DNA of 64,000 nucleotides from Cyclospora cayetanensis (GCF_002999335.1 NW_020312203.1:62001-126000); one strand, 5' to 3'; positions 32,925-46,243 are shown, counted from the first letter of the stretch. Notes: generated by a model not told the origin, from the letters alone. Translations and numbers: made by a program.

Positions 32925-35125
32925 ATGGAGCAGAGCGTTGCCCCCCCTGCCGCGGAGCGTGACTGGCAGCAGCTGCAGCAGCAGCTGCAGCGGGAAGATG
33001 CGGAGGCTGCCGCTGCAGAAGGCAGCAAGAAGCAGCAATTGCTGCTTCACGTCAAGCGGCAGTTGCAGCAGCGCCAGCTGCCGCTGCCGCTGCTGCTCCA
33101 GTGTATCCACGACTTGGGGCACCTGCTCTTTGCGGCGGGAACTTCCGCCTTCCGCCGGGGGGGGGCCCCTCTCCTGTTGCTTCGAGATCCCCAAAGAACG
33201 GCAACGGAGCAGCAGCTGCTTCTCCGCCAGCGGCTCGAGCTGCTGCAGCAGCAGGGGGAGGGGAGCATAGCGCCGGCAGCAGCTGCTGCTGCCTCTGCAG
33301 ATGCTCCGCGGTGCCCCTATAGCCTCGTGGGAGGCTCGATCCCCTCGCAGTGCTTCGCCATTCTGCTGGACTTGCTGCAGCAACGGCCGCACTTCTTTGT
33401 CAGAGTTGGCGTCTACAGAGAGCTGCACCGCTGCAGCCATGTGCTGCCGACGCTGCTGCTCCCCACGCAAGACGCCGCTGCTGCTCTCATTCGCCAGCAG
33501 CTGCTGCTGTTGCTGCAGCAGCAGCAGCAGCCGCAGGCGAGGCTCATCGGCCTCGCGCTGCTCCGCATGGTTCCAGCCCTTGTGCTGCAAGAGCCACACT
33601 TCCTCGAGCTCGTGCTGCAGCATCTCTACGGCTTCTGGGGAGCGGTCTCTCCCTCTACGGTGGCAACAGCAGCTGCAGCTGCTGCAGCAGGTTCTGCAGC
33701 AGCAGCAGGAGGCTACCCAATCGCGGCAGACGAGAGACGCAACACCGACTCTCGCAGCTCGACAAGCGCCGACAGCAGAGGCAGCGGGAAGCTGCTGTAC
33801 ATGCCGACTGCTGCTTCAGCGGCAGAAGCAGCAGCTGCTCTTGCGGCTGTTGCTGCGATGATCCCCTACCTCTCAGGGGATACATGCGTGACAGTTCTGC
33901 AGCGCTGCCTTGCAGCAGTGCTGCCCTCTGCTGCAGCAACAGAGCACCAGCGAACGCTGCTTCAGGCGACAGAACTACAGCGACGCGCTGCCGCTCTGCC
34001 GGAGCAAGCGAGCACGGACGAACTGCTGCATTTCTTGCTGCAGCAGCAGCAAGAAATGCAGCAGCAAGAACAAGAGAAGGAGGACCTTGCCTGCCTCACC
34101 CTAGATTCGCTACCCCCTCTAGCGCACCGCCTCTCTCTCCTCGCAGCCGCTTTTGGCTCTGTCTCCCCCCTCCTCCCGGTAAGTTCGTTGCAGCTCAAAC
34201 TCAGCTGTAGCAGCAGCAAGAGCAGCAGCAAGAGCAGCAGCAAGAGCAGCAGAAAGAGAAGCAGACAGCGCAGCGCCTCTCTGTAACGGCCAAACATGGT
34301 GCCCTGAAGGGCACCTGCAGAAGTCGCCGCATCGCAGCGGCAGCAGATTCTGTTTGGGGCGGATGCAGCTACTCCCTCTGAGGTAGATCTGCATGCAAAA
34401 TGTGTGTCTGCCTCCTCAGGCTGTGGCGATGTGGTCCTTTCGAGTCCTTTGGTCAATAGCCGAGCGCGCAGCTGCTCTGCTGCAGGAGCTGCGGCTTCAG
34501 CAACAGCAGAAGCCGCACCAGCACCGCCTCGAGGGAGCCAGAAGAAGCTTTGTCTGCGTGATTGGCAGCTGCCTCAGAGCAGCCACACAGCTGAGCCTCA
34601 CGAGTTCTTTCTTAGCCCCCCTCCACGTAAGCAGCTGCGAGGCGCTCGTAAAGCAGTAGCTGTTTCACCGACTTTGCAGGCAGGCCGCCAGCACCACAAA
34701 CACAGCCGAGAACGCCGGAGAGGCTTCCGCAGCAGCCCGTGGTGCATGCACTTGCTGCTGTGTTGACTCCGCAGCTATCGCCAATTGCTGTTGCTGCGTG
34801 CTGCTCTCAGGTGCGCTGCCTGCGGAACGTACTGGCTGGCTCCTTATGTGGCAGGGACCGCAGCAGCGGCGCGGAGATCGCGGCAACAGCAGCAGTTCCT
34901 CATGGTCTGCTGAGTGTTGCAGCAGCAGCAGCACAGCAGCTGTTGCTGCTGCAACAGCAACAGATGCTTCGAGTCGCCAGCTCTGCAGTTCGGACGGCGT
35001 TTCCCCAGGCGCGCCTTGCTGCAAGGGCTCGCGGATCTGCTGGTGGGCTTTGCACGTGCTGCTGCTGCTCCTCTTCTTCTTCGTCTGCTGCTGCTGCTGC
35101 TGCTACCGAAAGCGCCTCTGCGACC

Positions 35126-35169
<44 letters not shown>

Positions 35170-35261
35170 GACCACCACGGGTGGCGACTGGAAGAAACTT
35201 TTGAAGGACCGTTTGGCTCGAGCAGCGGCATCGCGCGTAGCTGCAGTCCCTGGAATTGATG

Positions 35262-35313
<52 letters not shown>

Positions 35314-38300
35314 CGAGAAGGAGACCCCTGTGGTCCTCTCGGAAGCAGCGGCAGCAGCCGCAGCCCTGTGTCTTATTCCACAGGAAGACGTTGTGCAGTG
35401 GCTGCATGAAGCTGCTGCCGCTTCAGACGCCGCTGCTCTTGCTGCTCTTCTGGGGGTCCTCAGCGGTGCACTGCAGCAGGAGAGGGGTTGCGCCTGCTGT
35501 CGCTGCTGCTTATCCTTGGAGGGGGCCTCTCGGGCTGGAGGCAGCTTGCAGCACTTTCGGCAGGGCTCTGGTAGCGCGGGGGATCATCGGCAGAGCCTAC
35601 AGAGTGTGCAGCAGCTGCAGGGGGGTTATTCCAAGAAGACTGCCGCTCCTGCTGCTGCTGGGCCCTTCGCGCTGTCAGCTGCTGTCGGAGCGAAGGCTGC
35701 AAGCGCTTCTGCGGGGCAGGCTGCCTCTCTCTCCAAGGGAGCAACGCAGGCGGGAGCGACGGCAGCGGCGGCTGCGGCTGCTGCAGCCGCAGCCGCTGCC
35801 GCTGCTGCCTCGACAGGCACTGTGCATACGGCAGCGGACGCCGTAGCAACTCTGCTGAGCCTGGCCAAGTCGCTGCCTCCGTGCAGCTCCGTGCAGCAAC
35901 AGCAGCAGCCGCAGCAGCCGCCGAAGCCAAGCCGAACAAAAAAGGAGCAAGAGGAGTCGCAGCAGAAGACTCAGGCCGAAGACGGCGAGACTGCGCCTTC
36001 GAGACCTCAAACGCAGCAGCCTCAAATGCCCACCCGGCGGATGGAAGCTGCAGCCCTCGCTCCCGTCAAGCGGGCTAGAGTGCATTGTGATGGCAGCGGC
36101 GGCGAAGCGCATGCAGCGTCTTCGCTTAGTGTAGTGCGGCAGCGCAGCGCAAGTCGAGGCTGCCGTGAGGGCAGCCCCAGCTGCTGTTGCTGTTGCTGCT
36201 GTAGGGCCGTTCCTTGCGCGTTGGGATATCGCCGCTGGCAGCGGCTCCTTGAGGTCTCTCGCGGCGTGGCGTCTCCGTGTGCTGGCGAAGGAGGGTACGC
36301 TGCGAAGGGCTGCTTGGTCTCTGTTCGAGCAGAAGGCGCAGCAGCTGGAGCAGAAGCAGCAGCTGACACAGGGAGGAGGGGGGCAGCAACTGGAGACGCT
36401 GCAGCTGCCACGCAGGGAGTTCGCGGGATTGCGGCCGCCTTGCAGGAGTTGTGTTGCACGCTCATTCCTTTGAAATCCCTTGCATCTAGAGGTTCGAGCG
36501 GTATCGGCGGAGGCGGCGCCAGCAGCAGCAAGGGGCACTGCGTGTGGGAGCTGATGCTGCATGTGCTGCTACCGCTCATCGAATCGTCGAAGCAGCCTCC
36601 GCCAATTCGAGTTCTCGCTGCGCTGGTGTCGTGCCAGTTGCTCTCGCAACAGGTCGAAGAGCAGCAATTCATGTCGCGGAAGAAGGAAGGTCAAAAGCGG
36701 GGTGAAGGCAAATTGATAGAGGACATGGCGCTCCTGCTCTTCAGGACGATTGGCAGTCTGGTGGTAACCCTCCGCAGAAGCAGCAGAAGCAGCAGCAGCA
36801 GCACCAGCAGCACGAGAGGTCCTACGTCTGTTCAGACACCGGAAGGCCAGCTCGTGAGAAGCTGCTTGATTGAGGCTGTTCGTTCTGCGCCTGGGACTGT
36901 TACCTTTGGCGTTGGTGCTGAGGAGGGAGGAGGGGGGGGTAGGGCATGCAGCCTGCGTGCTGCTGCACTACCTACTACTGCTCTTGCTGCTATATGTTGC
37001 TACTGTTGATGCTGCTGCCACTTCTGCTACTGCTGATGCTGTTGCTACTCCTGCTCTTGCTGCTATATGTTGCTACTGCTGATGCTGCTGCTACTTCTGC
37101 TAGTGCTGCTGGTGCTTGATTCTGCATATCGCTGCTGTCGATGGCTGCTGTGGACGGCTGCTCTCGCAGGAGACCCTTGCCCTGGGAGTTGGGAACTGTT
37201 TGAGACTCCTGCACAGGAGAAGTCCATTTTTCGCGAGCCGGATAGCCGAGGAGCTTCTGCCACAGGCGTTCACTGATGCGCCTCCCTTGGATGGTGTTAC
37301 ATCAACCGCTTCCACCCCACACTCTCAACCTCCGCAGCAGCTGCATGTGACATCGCTGCCGATCGACGGCTCCTTATCCCTTGCCTTGCTGCCCTTGCTG
37401 CCCGCGGCGAAAATTCAGCATCTGGTGCTGCTGCCAACGGCCTCGGCGTTGTCGAGAGCAAGGGAAACAGCCGCTCGTGCTCTGCAGCAGCACCTCAAGA
37501 ATACATCCAGCAGCACGAGCAGCGTGCTGCTCGTGCTGCTGGACTTCGAGTCTCCCCAGCTGGCAAGGCATCTAAAGAGCTGTTATGCACCAGCGCTGCG
37601 AGGATCCCGCTGCCCGCCGCTTCTGATGCAGCAGCAGCACAAGCGTGGTTCGGAGAGCTGTGTGCACTGGGAAGTATCGGCTGCAGCAACAGAAGAAACA
37701 GCCGTGCCCCCAGAACAAGGCTCGCAGGAAGTCACAACGTCGTTGCAGCAGCACTTTCTCTGGATCCGTAGCTATCGGTCCGCGTTGCTGTACATGTTGC
37801 GGCAGCTGTTGGAGCATTATCACATCGCTTTCCCAGCACTTGCTGCCGTGCAGCCTCCCTGTGCAGCGGCCACTGGCGTCGCCGCTGCACAGGCAGCCGC
37901 TGCAGTGACATCTTCCAGATTGCCACTGAACGTCCTCTACAGAGCTGCAGTCTGCGTAGCCATAACGGGCCTGCAGCACGCTGCAGCTGCCACCGCACTG
38001 CATGCACTGGCATGCGGGGTTGCAGGTGCAGCATCGCGGGTGTGGCTCCGCGGAGTTGCTCTGGCGCTGGAGGCGGAAGCTGCTCTTGTTGTTGCTGCTG
38101 TCGAACCCGCATCCGTATGGTCAAAGGCAGGAGCGGCTGAAGAACGGCGAGTTGCCGCATTCGGCCTTGCAGTACGAAAGGCCTTCTCGTGCTGGAGGGA
38201 GTGTCTCTTGCAGCTGCAGCGACACCGCAGCATCTGGCGCATGCAGCAGCCACGCAGCTGCAGTAGCCTCCCGCCGCTGCCGCCGCTTGCGCTTTTTATC

Positions 38301-41112
38301 AAGGTAAGAAAGGGATTTGATCCGTCGATTCCACCGCTTCTGCCCCTGGCGTGTGCATGGCATGCCTGTTGCAAGGGACCTAGGCGCAAGGGATTCTGCG
38401 AGTTGAGGGGCAGGTGACTCGAGCACCTTCGCAGCTGCAGCGCTCACTTTCCTGTGTAATGCTACCCTCTTTGCTGCACGTGCAGGGCCGCATGCAGCTG
38501 GCCTCGTTGTTGCACTCCTTCGCTGCCTTCTGCCTTGGGGCCCTCCATGACGCAAACGTCTACAGCTGCCAAAACAACGCGTCCAATGATGAAGCACGCG
38601 ATGCTGGAGATGCCGCTGTTTCGAGGTCAGCAGACAATGTGGTTCAGGTTGCATCCAGCAGTGCTGTTCATGGTACTGCGTCGGCTGCTGCGGCAGTAGA
38701 AGACGCGACCTTTGCCGTCAGATGCCAGGAGCTGGAGAAACTGCGCCAGTCTGCGAGAGCAGCCCTGCAAAAGTGGGTTTTCTGCAGCGCGGTGCAGTTA
38801 CGCTTTATCACTCCTGCTGCTCAGTTGCTCTGTGTGACGGCCGCCGCTAAACGGGTGCAGCGTTTGTTGCGCCTTGTGGGGTGCCTCGAGTCCATCGATG
38901 CCAGACAGTGGTCGCTGCTCTTCTGCTGTTGCGCTTGATGCTCTGTGCTGCTACAGTTTCCAGATGCAGCTCAAGCTGATGCAGAGCTGCTGCCAGACGA
39001 GCAAGCGGCTGCTCTTGCTGCAGTGCTGCTGCTGCCGCACGGTTCGCATTCTTGCGTCCTTTTGCCTGCTGCACCTGCTCCGCCGGAAGCAGCTGCAGCT
39101 GCATGAGCTTCTGCAGCAGCAGCAACCACAGATGCAGCAGGAGGAGCAACAGCAACAGGAGCAGCAACCACAGATGCAGCAGGAGGAGCAACAGCAACAG
39201 GAGCAGCAACCACAGATGCAACAGGAGCAACAGAAGCAGCAACATCAACAGGAGCAGCAACAGCAACAGAAGCAGCAACAACAGCAGCAGGTACCCTCTG
39301 TAAGTCTCTTCATGAAAGAAGAAAGCGCTACTAGCAGGAGCAGCAATGACAATGCGTTGGTGCTGCAGCAGGCACTGATTGAGTTAGAGGAGGCAGCGGC
39401 AGAGCTTCTACAGCCACTGCGAGGAGTCTTTTGCAGCGGCGATATCAGGACTGTCGATCTGCGAGGTCTCTGGCTTTGTGCATGTGCGGAGTCTCCCGCC
39501 GCAGCAAAGCAGCGCCTGCTTGCTGCAAGGCGTGGCAGCAGTATAGACACAGACAGCAAGGCTCCTTGCAGCAAAACCTCTAAAGCTGAGGCTACAACGC
39601 GTAACAGTTCCACTCCGGAGAGCACCAGCAGCCGCAGCGAAAATTCGTGGGAAGGTGTTCTAGTGAGACCATACTATTTTTTCGAGGACCTTTTGCCACT
39701 GTTAACATGGCAGCAGGTGTCAGACTCAGAGGGCGCAGCTTTACAGACGGGGGGTGCCATAATAGAGGCTCGAGGCGGAGGAGCAGCAGCAAGCGGACTG
39801 CCTAAAGATCTGGTGCAGTGGATCCTTCGGCTGCTGCAGCAGCTTATTTGCTGCAGTTGGCCACTGCCTCCTCGCGTCTTCTCCGCCGCGCCGCATCCTT
39901 GGATTGCTGCTCAAGCCATAGTAGAGGGAGATGTACGTTGCATAGGGCACTGCTACTGCCGCAGCTGCTGCTTTTCGCAGGACGAATTTTGGGAAGGCCG
40001 CATCTTGAGTCCTCTGCATATGTGGCGCTTGCGTTGGCTTTCGCCACCACTGCGCCCCTTGTGAAGGGCTGGCAGCTAGTGGCTGATTTGTGGAAAAAAA
40101 CTGCGAGGCGTGTGTTTGTCTGTCTCCTTTCGTCTGCCCTCTGCAGACTGCATCTCGTCGCTCAGGGGAAGTGCTGCCGGTGGTCTCCGTGTATGCGGAA
40201 ATGCGAGGGGCCCTTGTGAGGCATTGCACTCTCCGCCATGCCTCTACGCCTCTCCCTGAAACCCTTTTTCTTCTGATTGTGACCTGCCCTATTTCGCATC
40301 ATTAGCCAGTCTGGTGGACAGGTGCTTGCGCCGCCTCCTCTCCGTAGCAGCGTTATTCGGCGGGGGGCTCCCCTGCAGCTCGTTTGGAGCGCGCGGAGTA
40401 TTTCTTCTCTTCAGCCGACTACAAAGGCCCACGTGCTTCAACGTTGCTTGTCTCAGGCTGAGGTCGTCCAATCGTGGCGTTGGCTGGAATTGACGTACTG
40501 CTTCGTGGGGGGAAGAGGAGAGGTCCAAGACGAGCTCGTTGCGATGTGGCTGCCACAGAGCGACCCTGGTGAGTCTCCTGCCGCTGCAGGGTTCGCCGGG
40601 ATTGCCTTTTGTGCTGATGTCGCTGCGCCGGAGATGTAGCGTGAGACAGGAGAGCAGCTTCTTGGTGCTTCCAAGCCGGCCGGCAGTTGGACGAAATGTA
40701 GATGGGGCACAACCAGAGACTAAGGGTGGCGAGCCGGCAAAGGTGGACGGTTTGGGGGCCTTTTCTCTCACTCTGCCGGAAGCTGTCTCTTGCGTTGCCT
40801 CTTCTTCTTTTCTCAGAGCGGCATGAACTGCACCGTGTCCTAGTCCCCGTCCTACACCCCTTCAATCGCAGCGACCGACTCGATCTTCGGGGCAAGGGAG
40901 CAGAGCGAGGATCGAGTTCAGCAGGTCCGGGAAGCCAATGGCTAACTTCGCCGGTGGTGCGACACCGCTGCTGCCTCTCCGCTGGATTCAGCAATCTGCG
41001 GTGCATCACTGTAGAAGCGCGGCCGCTGAACAGCCGCATGATGCCTCTAGGGGAAACAACGCGTGCTAGCGTCGCTGCAGACCAGCCAGAGCTACAAGCT
41101 CTCGACCTCTGA
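32925..41112 (+). CDS. very large Gln/Ala/Ser-rich helical-repeat protein
   Basis: ATG at 32925. Phase-consistent exons are 32925-34178, 34420-34626, 34775 to about 35460, 37170-38303, 38486-38875, 38964 to about 39935, about 39962-40113, 40147-40215, 40322-40568, 40702-40725 (tiny, uncertain) and 40817-41112. The region 35.46-37.17 kb surely contains more exons, but frames alternate and I could not resolve them. Apart from homopolymer runs, the N-terminal third reads as amphipathic Leu/Ala helices (for example CFAILLDLLQQRPHFFVRVG and ARLIGLALLRMVPALVLQE), suggesting ARM/HEAT-like solenoid repeats. The C-terminal part (RWLELTYCFVGG, VLVPVLHPFNRSDRLDLRG) looks like beta structure. Overall shape recalls Integrator complex subunit 7, but no diagnostic motif proves it. 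Tail-to-tail with the kinase gene. Confidence 0.5.
35131..35168 (+). repeat. CAG microsatellite read as poly-Ser
   Basis: About 12 uninterrupted CAG/AGC units in an exon of the large helical-repeat gene. In the exon frame they are AGC codons and give serine. Confidence 0.7.
35265..35312 (+). repeat. CAG microsatellite read as poly-Gln
   Basis: About 16 uninterrupted CAG units in the same open frame as the poly-Ser tract about 100 bases upstream, but shifted in register so that glutamine is encoded. Confidence 0.7.
39120..39235 (+). repeat. 42-bp coding tandem repeat
   Basis: Nearly identical 42-base units start at 39120, 39162 and 39204 (the third partial). They encode QQPQMQQEEQQQQE repeats in the large helical-repeat protein. 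Because the unit is a multiple of three, unit number can change without breaking the frame. Confidence 0.75.
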
Positions 41113-41791
41113 GCACTGGCGTGCCCCCCACAGCTCGCTGGCTGCTCCCCTCGCTATTTTGGCTCCATAAAAGGCCGAGCACTTGGCTCTCGCTGGTCGA
41201 CTGGCTGGCCACGTAACGCTAGAGAGTTTTAGGTAGTACAGCAGGTTCTCACTTAGCGGCGAAAAAGGGGCAAGGAAAGTTGGCGTTTACAAGGGGCAAG
41301 CTCGATGGTGAATTCCGTGCAGCTAAATAGCGTAAACAAGCGCCAACAAGGCGTCCAGAAATACTAGAAGGGGTAGCTATCTCTATCACATCGCAGGATC
41401 TCTTCTTTTTCACTTCCACATCACAGCTTGAATCTAAGAGCCGGGTCACAGGAAGCAACTGCTAGACGACGGCTCATCCCTGTCTGCCTCAGCTCACTAA
41501 AAGCCCGCGACGGGCGCTCTAGGACGCTATTCGATGCGTTTCAAGAAGTCACCAGGGAACCCAAAAGGCAAACAGACCTTCAGAAGAGAATTGGTTGCTG
41601 ATATGGCAGGAGGCTAACTGGAGGAATCTTGGCCTGACTGCATGGGCTATTATAATTGCAGATTTCTGATCAGCACCCGCGGTGTTCATATAAGCAGAAA
41701 TGTGAGCAGCCGCGGTAAGCGGAGTCCGCGTGGATGCTACTTGAGCTATTTCCCCCCTTGCCCTCCAGCCTCCGGTTGAAGCACCAGAGAG
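41113..41791. other. convergent intergenic region
   Basis: About 680 bases between two convergent genes. No ORF or motif of note; presumably holds both 3' ends. Confidence 0.5.
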
Positions 41792-44270
41792 CTAGGGAGT
41801 GCCCTGCCTCACCTCTGCCGATCTTGCAGTGCTGCGGGAAATGTGCTTCCTCGAAGGTAGCTTCTGTTGCTGCCACATCTGTTGGTGCTTTTGCTGGATC
41901 AGCAGCTCCTGCTGCTGCTTCAGCAGTTCCGCATAGTGCCGCTGCAGCAATAGCTGCTGCTGGAGCATGTGGCTGTAACCTAAATGGTTCTCTGCGTCCC
42001 CAGCTAGTGCTCCTTTTTGCTGCTTGGTTGGCTGCTCATGCTTCTCCACATACTGATGGGGGTGACGCTTCGGAGGCAAGCAGGGGAAGGCTGTTTGAGC
42101 ACCGGCATACGCCTGCCTTACGGGGATAGCAGCCGCCGCGGGAAGGGGAGACAGGCAACACATGCGCATGGGATGCTGCTGTCGCAGTTGCGGGGTCCAC
42201 ATTAGGGCCGCTGTAGCGGATGGATGCGAGGGCTGCTGCGTCCAATGCTGTGTTGATTTCTGCTGCTGCTGTAGCTGGAGCGCTAGCGGGCAGACGGCGA
42301 CAGGAACCTGATGGGGTAGCAGTACAGTCGTTGGCTGCAGCAGCAGCAGCTGGCGGTCCCCAGGGGGGCAGCTGGCCAGCCGCTGCGCAGCACCTGGGAT
42401 GATCGGCGAGCTTCTTGCTTTCGGACCGATCCCAGGCGCTTCATTTGTTACCGTGGCTGCCGGCAGTGCTACTCTGGCTCCAGACTGAATGCCACTCTTT
42501 TGCTGTTGTTGGTTTTGCATATCCCAGGACGCTCCCGGCTCCTGGTGGTCAGAAGGGACCCTCGCTACAGCGGGCGGAGGCCGCTCTCTGAGCTGCTCAG
42601 TCATCTTGGCTTGCAGACTCACAGCTCCGCAAAGGGAATGTTGTTGCATTTGCATCTGTGGAAGCTTCAGCTCACTTGGATTTGTTTGTGGTGCTGGTAA
42701 TGGTTCAAGCTCGAACGACGGGCATCGGCGCCTGTGCATGCCTTGTTGCTGCAAAAGTTTCCCTAGGGGCTGTTTTTGTGGCTTTTCTGGATGCAGCGCT
42801 CCTCTTTCCACTTCCGTGCAGAGACTCCCCTCTTGTGCATTGACGGAAGACGATGCGAGGGGGCCCTCATGGGATAGGATCTGTGTAGAGGTTGTCTGCT
42901 GTGAGATCATACTCGGTTCGGTACCTGAGCGGGTGAGTCGTTGCTGTCGCGGCTTGTAGGTCCTCAAGCCGCTAAAATAGCGAAGCACCGAGGGCGAGTC
43001 GGACTCTTTAGAGCACCTGCTGCCAGGAGAGCGCTGCTTCAAGGATTCGAGCTTCCCTGGGATCTGCTGCCGCTGTGGCTGGTGCGGAGGCGAAAGCCTG
43101 CCGGTAGCACAAGGCGCTTGTTGGGGAGAGAGGCTCCTGGTGGGAGTATGTCTTGCAAGCAGCTCGGAGCTGCCCTCTCTGCTGACAGCCCCTGAAGAAG
43201 GGGATAGAGAAGACCCCAGACCACTAGATATGGGGTACGGTGATTCACTGGTGCGTCCATGGACGCTGGGAGGAGTGTAAATCTGAAACTCTTGCGGAGA
43301 TGGCTGCACAGCTGCCAAGCAAGCACCAGGAACCCGTGGAAGGTTTGGAACGCCGGGGGAAGCCGCTGAATGGGACGAGACGTCTGAGCTGCAAGAGAGC
43401 TTTCCCGGGAGAAGAGCCTTTTGGCTTGGGCATCCTGGGTGTTGGCTCCCGCCGGACTCTGATTTAGCAAAGCTTGGAGCAGGAAACACTGCAGCTGGCC
43501 CCACACATGCGGCGACTCCACGGCAGGAAGAGCTGTCCTGCGCATGGGAACCAGGGGAACGCGCTCTTGAGGACGGTCCCTTTGAAACCTTGGTGACCGA
43601 CGATGAGGCACCCTTGGGAGCAAGAAGGCCTCCCGTAGCTACGTGTGGCCAGCGCCTGCTGCAGGGTCCCCTGTGACAACCAGTTTCTTGGGAAGAGAAG
43701 GCAGGACTGCGTCTACAGCGTGCGGCTGCTCTTGCTGCTGTTGCTGCACCTGGCAGCCTCAGTCGTGCGGGTTCTAATACTTCAGTTGCAGGTGCTGCGC
43801 TCCTAACATCCCCCTTCGCAACATTTACCTTATTCGAGCCGCTGTAACGGAGGCGCTCCTTTGGTGCAGGTGGAAGTGCTGCGGCTGCTGACGAAGCCGC
43901 TGAAGGAGGCCGCGGCTTGCGCAGCAGGTGACTTGGAGCTGCAACTGACAGGGCTGCTGCGCTTTCTCCGACCTCGGAGATATCCGACGTGGAGCCGCTC
44001 GCCAGGAAAAGGCCCCCACATTGACCAGCGTGCTGTGACAGCTGGAGTCCGCTTTGCACCTTCTGGTGCTGCGTCTGCTGATGCTCCCGGTCTTCAATCC
44101 ACGTCTGTGAGTCAACACGCAGCAGGTTTACCTGCGGCTTTGGTTGATGCTGATGATCTTTCGGCGGCTGTGCGCTGCATTGGGCTGTCTCCTCGTCTAG
44201 CTGCAGCTGAAGCCGATCTCGCAAGGCAACTAACGCCTGTAAGCGTTCCAGAGCCTTCTGATACTGGAGT

Positions 44271-44306
<36 letters not shown>

Positions 44307-46204
44307 GAACCTGCTGGACCCTCAGAAGGGTGCCACGTGTCCAATTGTTGCTCAAGTTGCCTAAGCTCGTGCATCTGTTGCTGATGCTGATGTAGTTGCT
44401 GCCGTAGGTGCTGTTGAGTCCCCACTTTGTGCTCCCGCTGCACCGGGTGCTGCTGAAGCTTTTGCTGCAGCTGATGCTGATGGCTTATTTGCTGCGACAT
44501 ACGGAGAGAAGGGAGCCTTTCCGGACCTTCGTGTCCCGGCCCCCTGTAGAAACTCTTCTGCTGTCTTTGCATGTTTTGTTGCCTGACGAGATGCTGCTGC
44601 TGTTGCTGTAGCAGCTGGCGCTGCTCTAGCAGCTGCATATGCTCCATTCGCGGCAAAGAACTGAGGGCTGAGTGTCCTGACGGCAAGTGCGGTTCCCCCA
44701 CAGTGTTGCTTTTAAGAAGAGCTGCCGCAGGCGTCCGCGGCTGTTGTTGTTGTTGTTGGGACTGCCTAGGGACTGTTTTTTCTGAGTTAGAGCTTTCCAG
44801 AGGCTGTGGTTCCTGCTGCTTCTGGTGTTGCTGGGCCTCCGACTGCCATGGTTTAGGCATCTCACGATGGAATGACTGGCGCTTCTGCGGCTGGTGAAAA
44901 TATTGTTGCTCGAGGTTGTGTTGGTTGGTCTGCGAAGGCTCTTCCTGCTGGGTCTCTTGCAGTGGCTGGTGTCGTTCAGCAAGGGGTTCTGCCTTCTGGT
45001 GGTGATGAAGCAGCTGCACCTGGTGCAGCAGCTGCTTCTGCTTGCTGTCATTCGGATTTGGCGTGTTGTCGTGATGCTGCTGCTGAGGATCCGGCTGCGC
45101 TTCCAGCTTTGGTGGTTGCCTTGGGGTTAGGTGATGCGTTTGATGTGACTCATGCTGCTTCAAGGCTGATATGGACTGTAGAGGCGGCCTTCGATCAGCT
45201 TCGTTCATGCTTATTACTGCCTGTTGCAGCCTCTGCTGTTGCACTGTATGTTGCTGAGCCTTATACTGTCCCTGCATCAGCAGGGTATGAGATGGCCTGC
45301 CTTCCCTGCAGAGCTGCTGCCTAAGGTGCCCCTGAAACCTTTCTGGAATTATGGGCCTTTCGACAGGAGGCGCGCGTGAATTGGAGCCATCTGCACCGGC
45401 TTCCACCCCAGCATCTCTAACAAAAACTTCAGACAGCTGAAGTGTGTCAGCACGTGCTCCTTCTTCAAATTGAGATAGGAGACGCTTGGTTGCAGTAGAT
45501 GCGTCGAGAGCTCTCTTCTCTTTGATGGCTGCAAGCACCTCTGGCAGCTCCCCCAGCCTTACTGACCACGGATGCCGCGGGTGCTGCTGCTGTTGCTGCT
45601 CGTGCAGCGAAGCAAACCAGGGATGCTTGAGTGCCGCAGTTAGGGAAAGTCTATCCGAGCCTTTTGGCTGCATCAGTTGTACTACAAGCTGAAGGAACTG
45701 GGGGGACAAAGAGTCTGACACCCCTAGCTCTTCCCAGACTTCAGCGGCTCGGCCCTCCCACAGCAGCAGACATCGCCGCCAGGGAGGTGATGCTGCTGCT
45801 GAATCTGTAGAGCGCGCAAAAAGCTGCTTCGCCTCAGCGAAGGAGGGTAGGAATCTGGTCGCTCCGGACAGTGATGGACTGGAAAAAGCAGCCTCTGCAC
45901 CCTCTGCGGGTGGGCCAGTAGCAGAAAGGTCCCACACGGGAGCAGCACGTGCAAACAGCGCCTGACCGGTCAGCAAATAAAAGGCGCTCCAGCCGAAACA
46001 CCAGCTGTCCACACGAGAGGCCAAGTACGGATGTTCGCCACCGTCGGATGTGGTGCTGCTGGTGTCTTCTAGAGGAAAACTCTCTGGCGGGCGAAAAGCC
46101 TTACCAAAGCTGCCCGCATACGGGGTTGGCTCTTCCTGTGCCCCCGGGCAGCAACACTGCAGCAGAACCTCCTCAGTGTCTGCCGCTCCTCCTTCGCGCA
46201 CTGC

Positions 46205-46243
<39 letters not shown>

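Noticed and set aside
33350..34210. Long alternative frame of 286 codons overlapping the large plus-strand gene
   Set aside because: It is another register of the same CAG-rich exon, giving Cys/Ser/Leu runs. The frame at 32925-34178 continues through phased introns.
35675..36562. 295-codon minus-strand ORF
   Set aside because: Arg/Cys/Ser-rich antisense reading of trinucleotide repeats, with no recognisable feature.
38847..39281. Minus-strand ORF of almost pure Leu
   Set aside because: Antisense of the 42-bp Gln repeat; not a membrane protein.
39113..39290. Regular direct repeats that might suggest a CRISPR array
   Set aside because: Units are contiguous without unique spacers and encode Gln-rich peptide.
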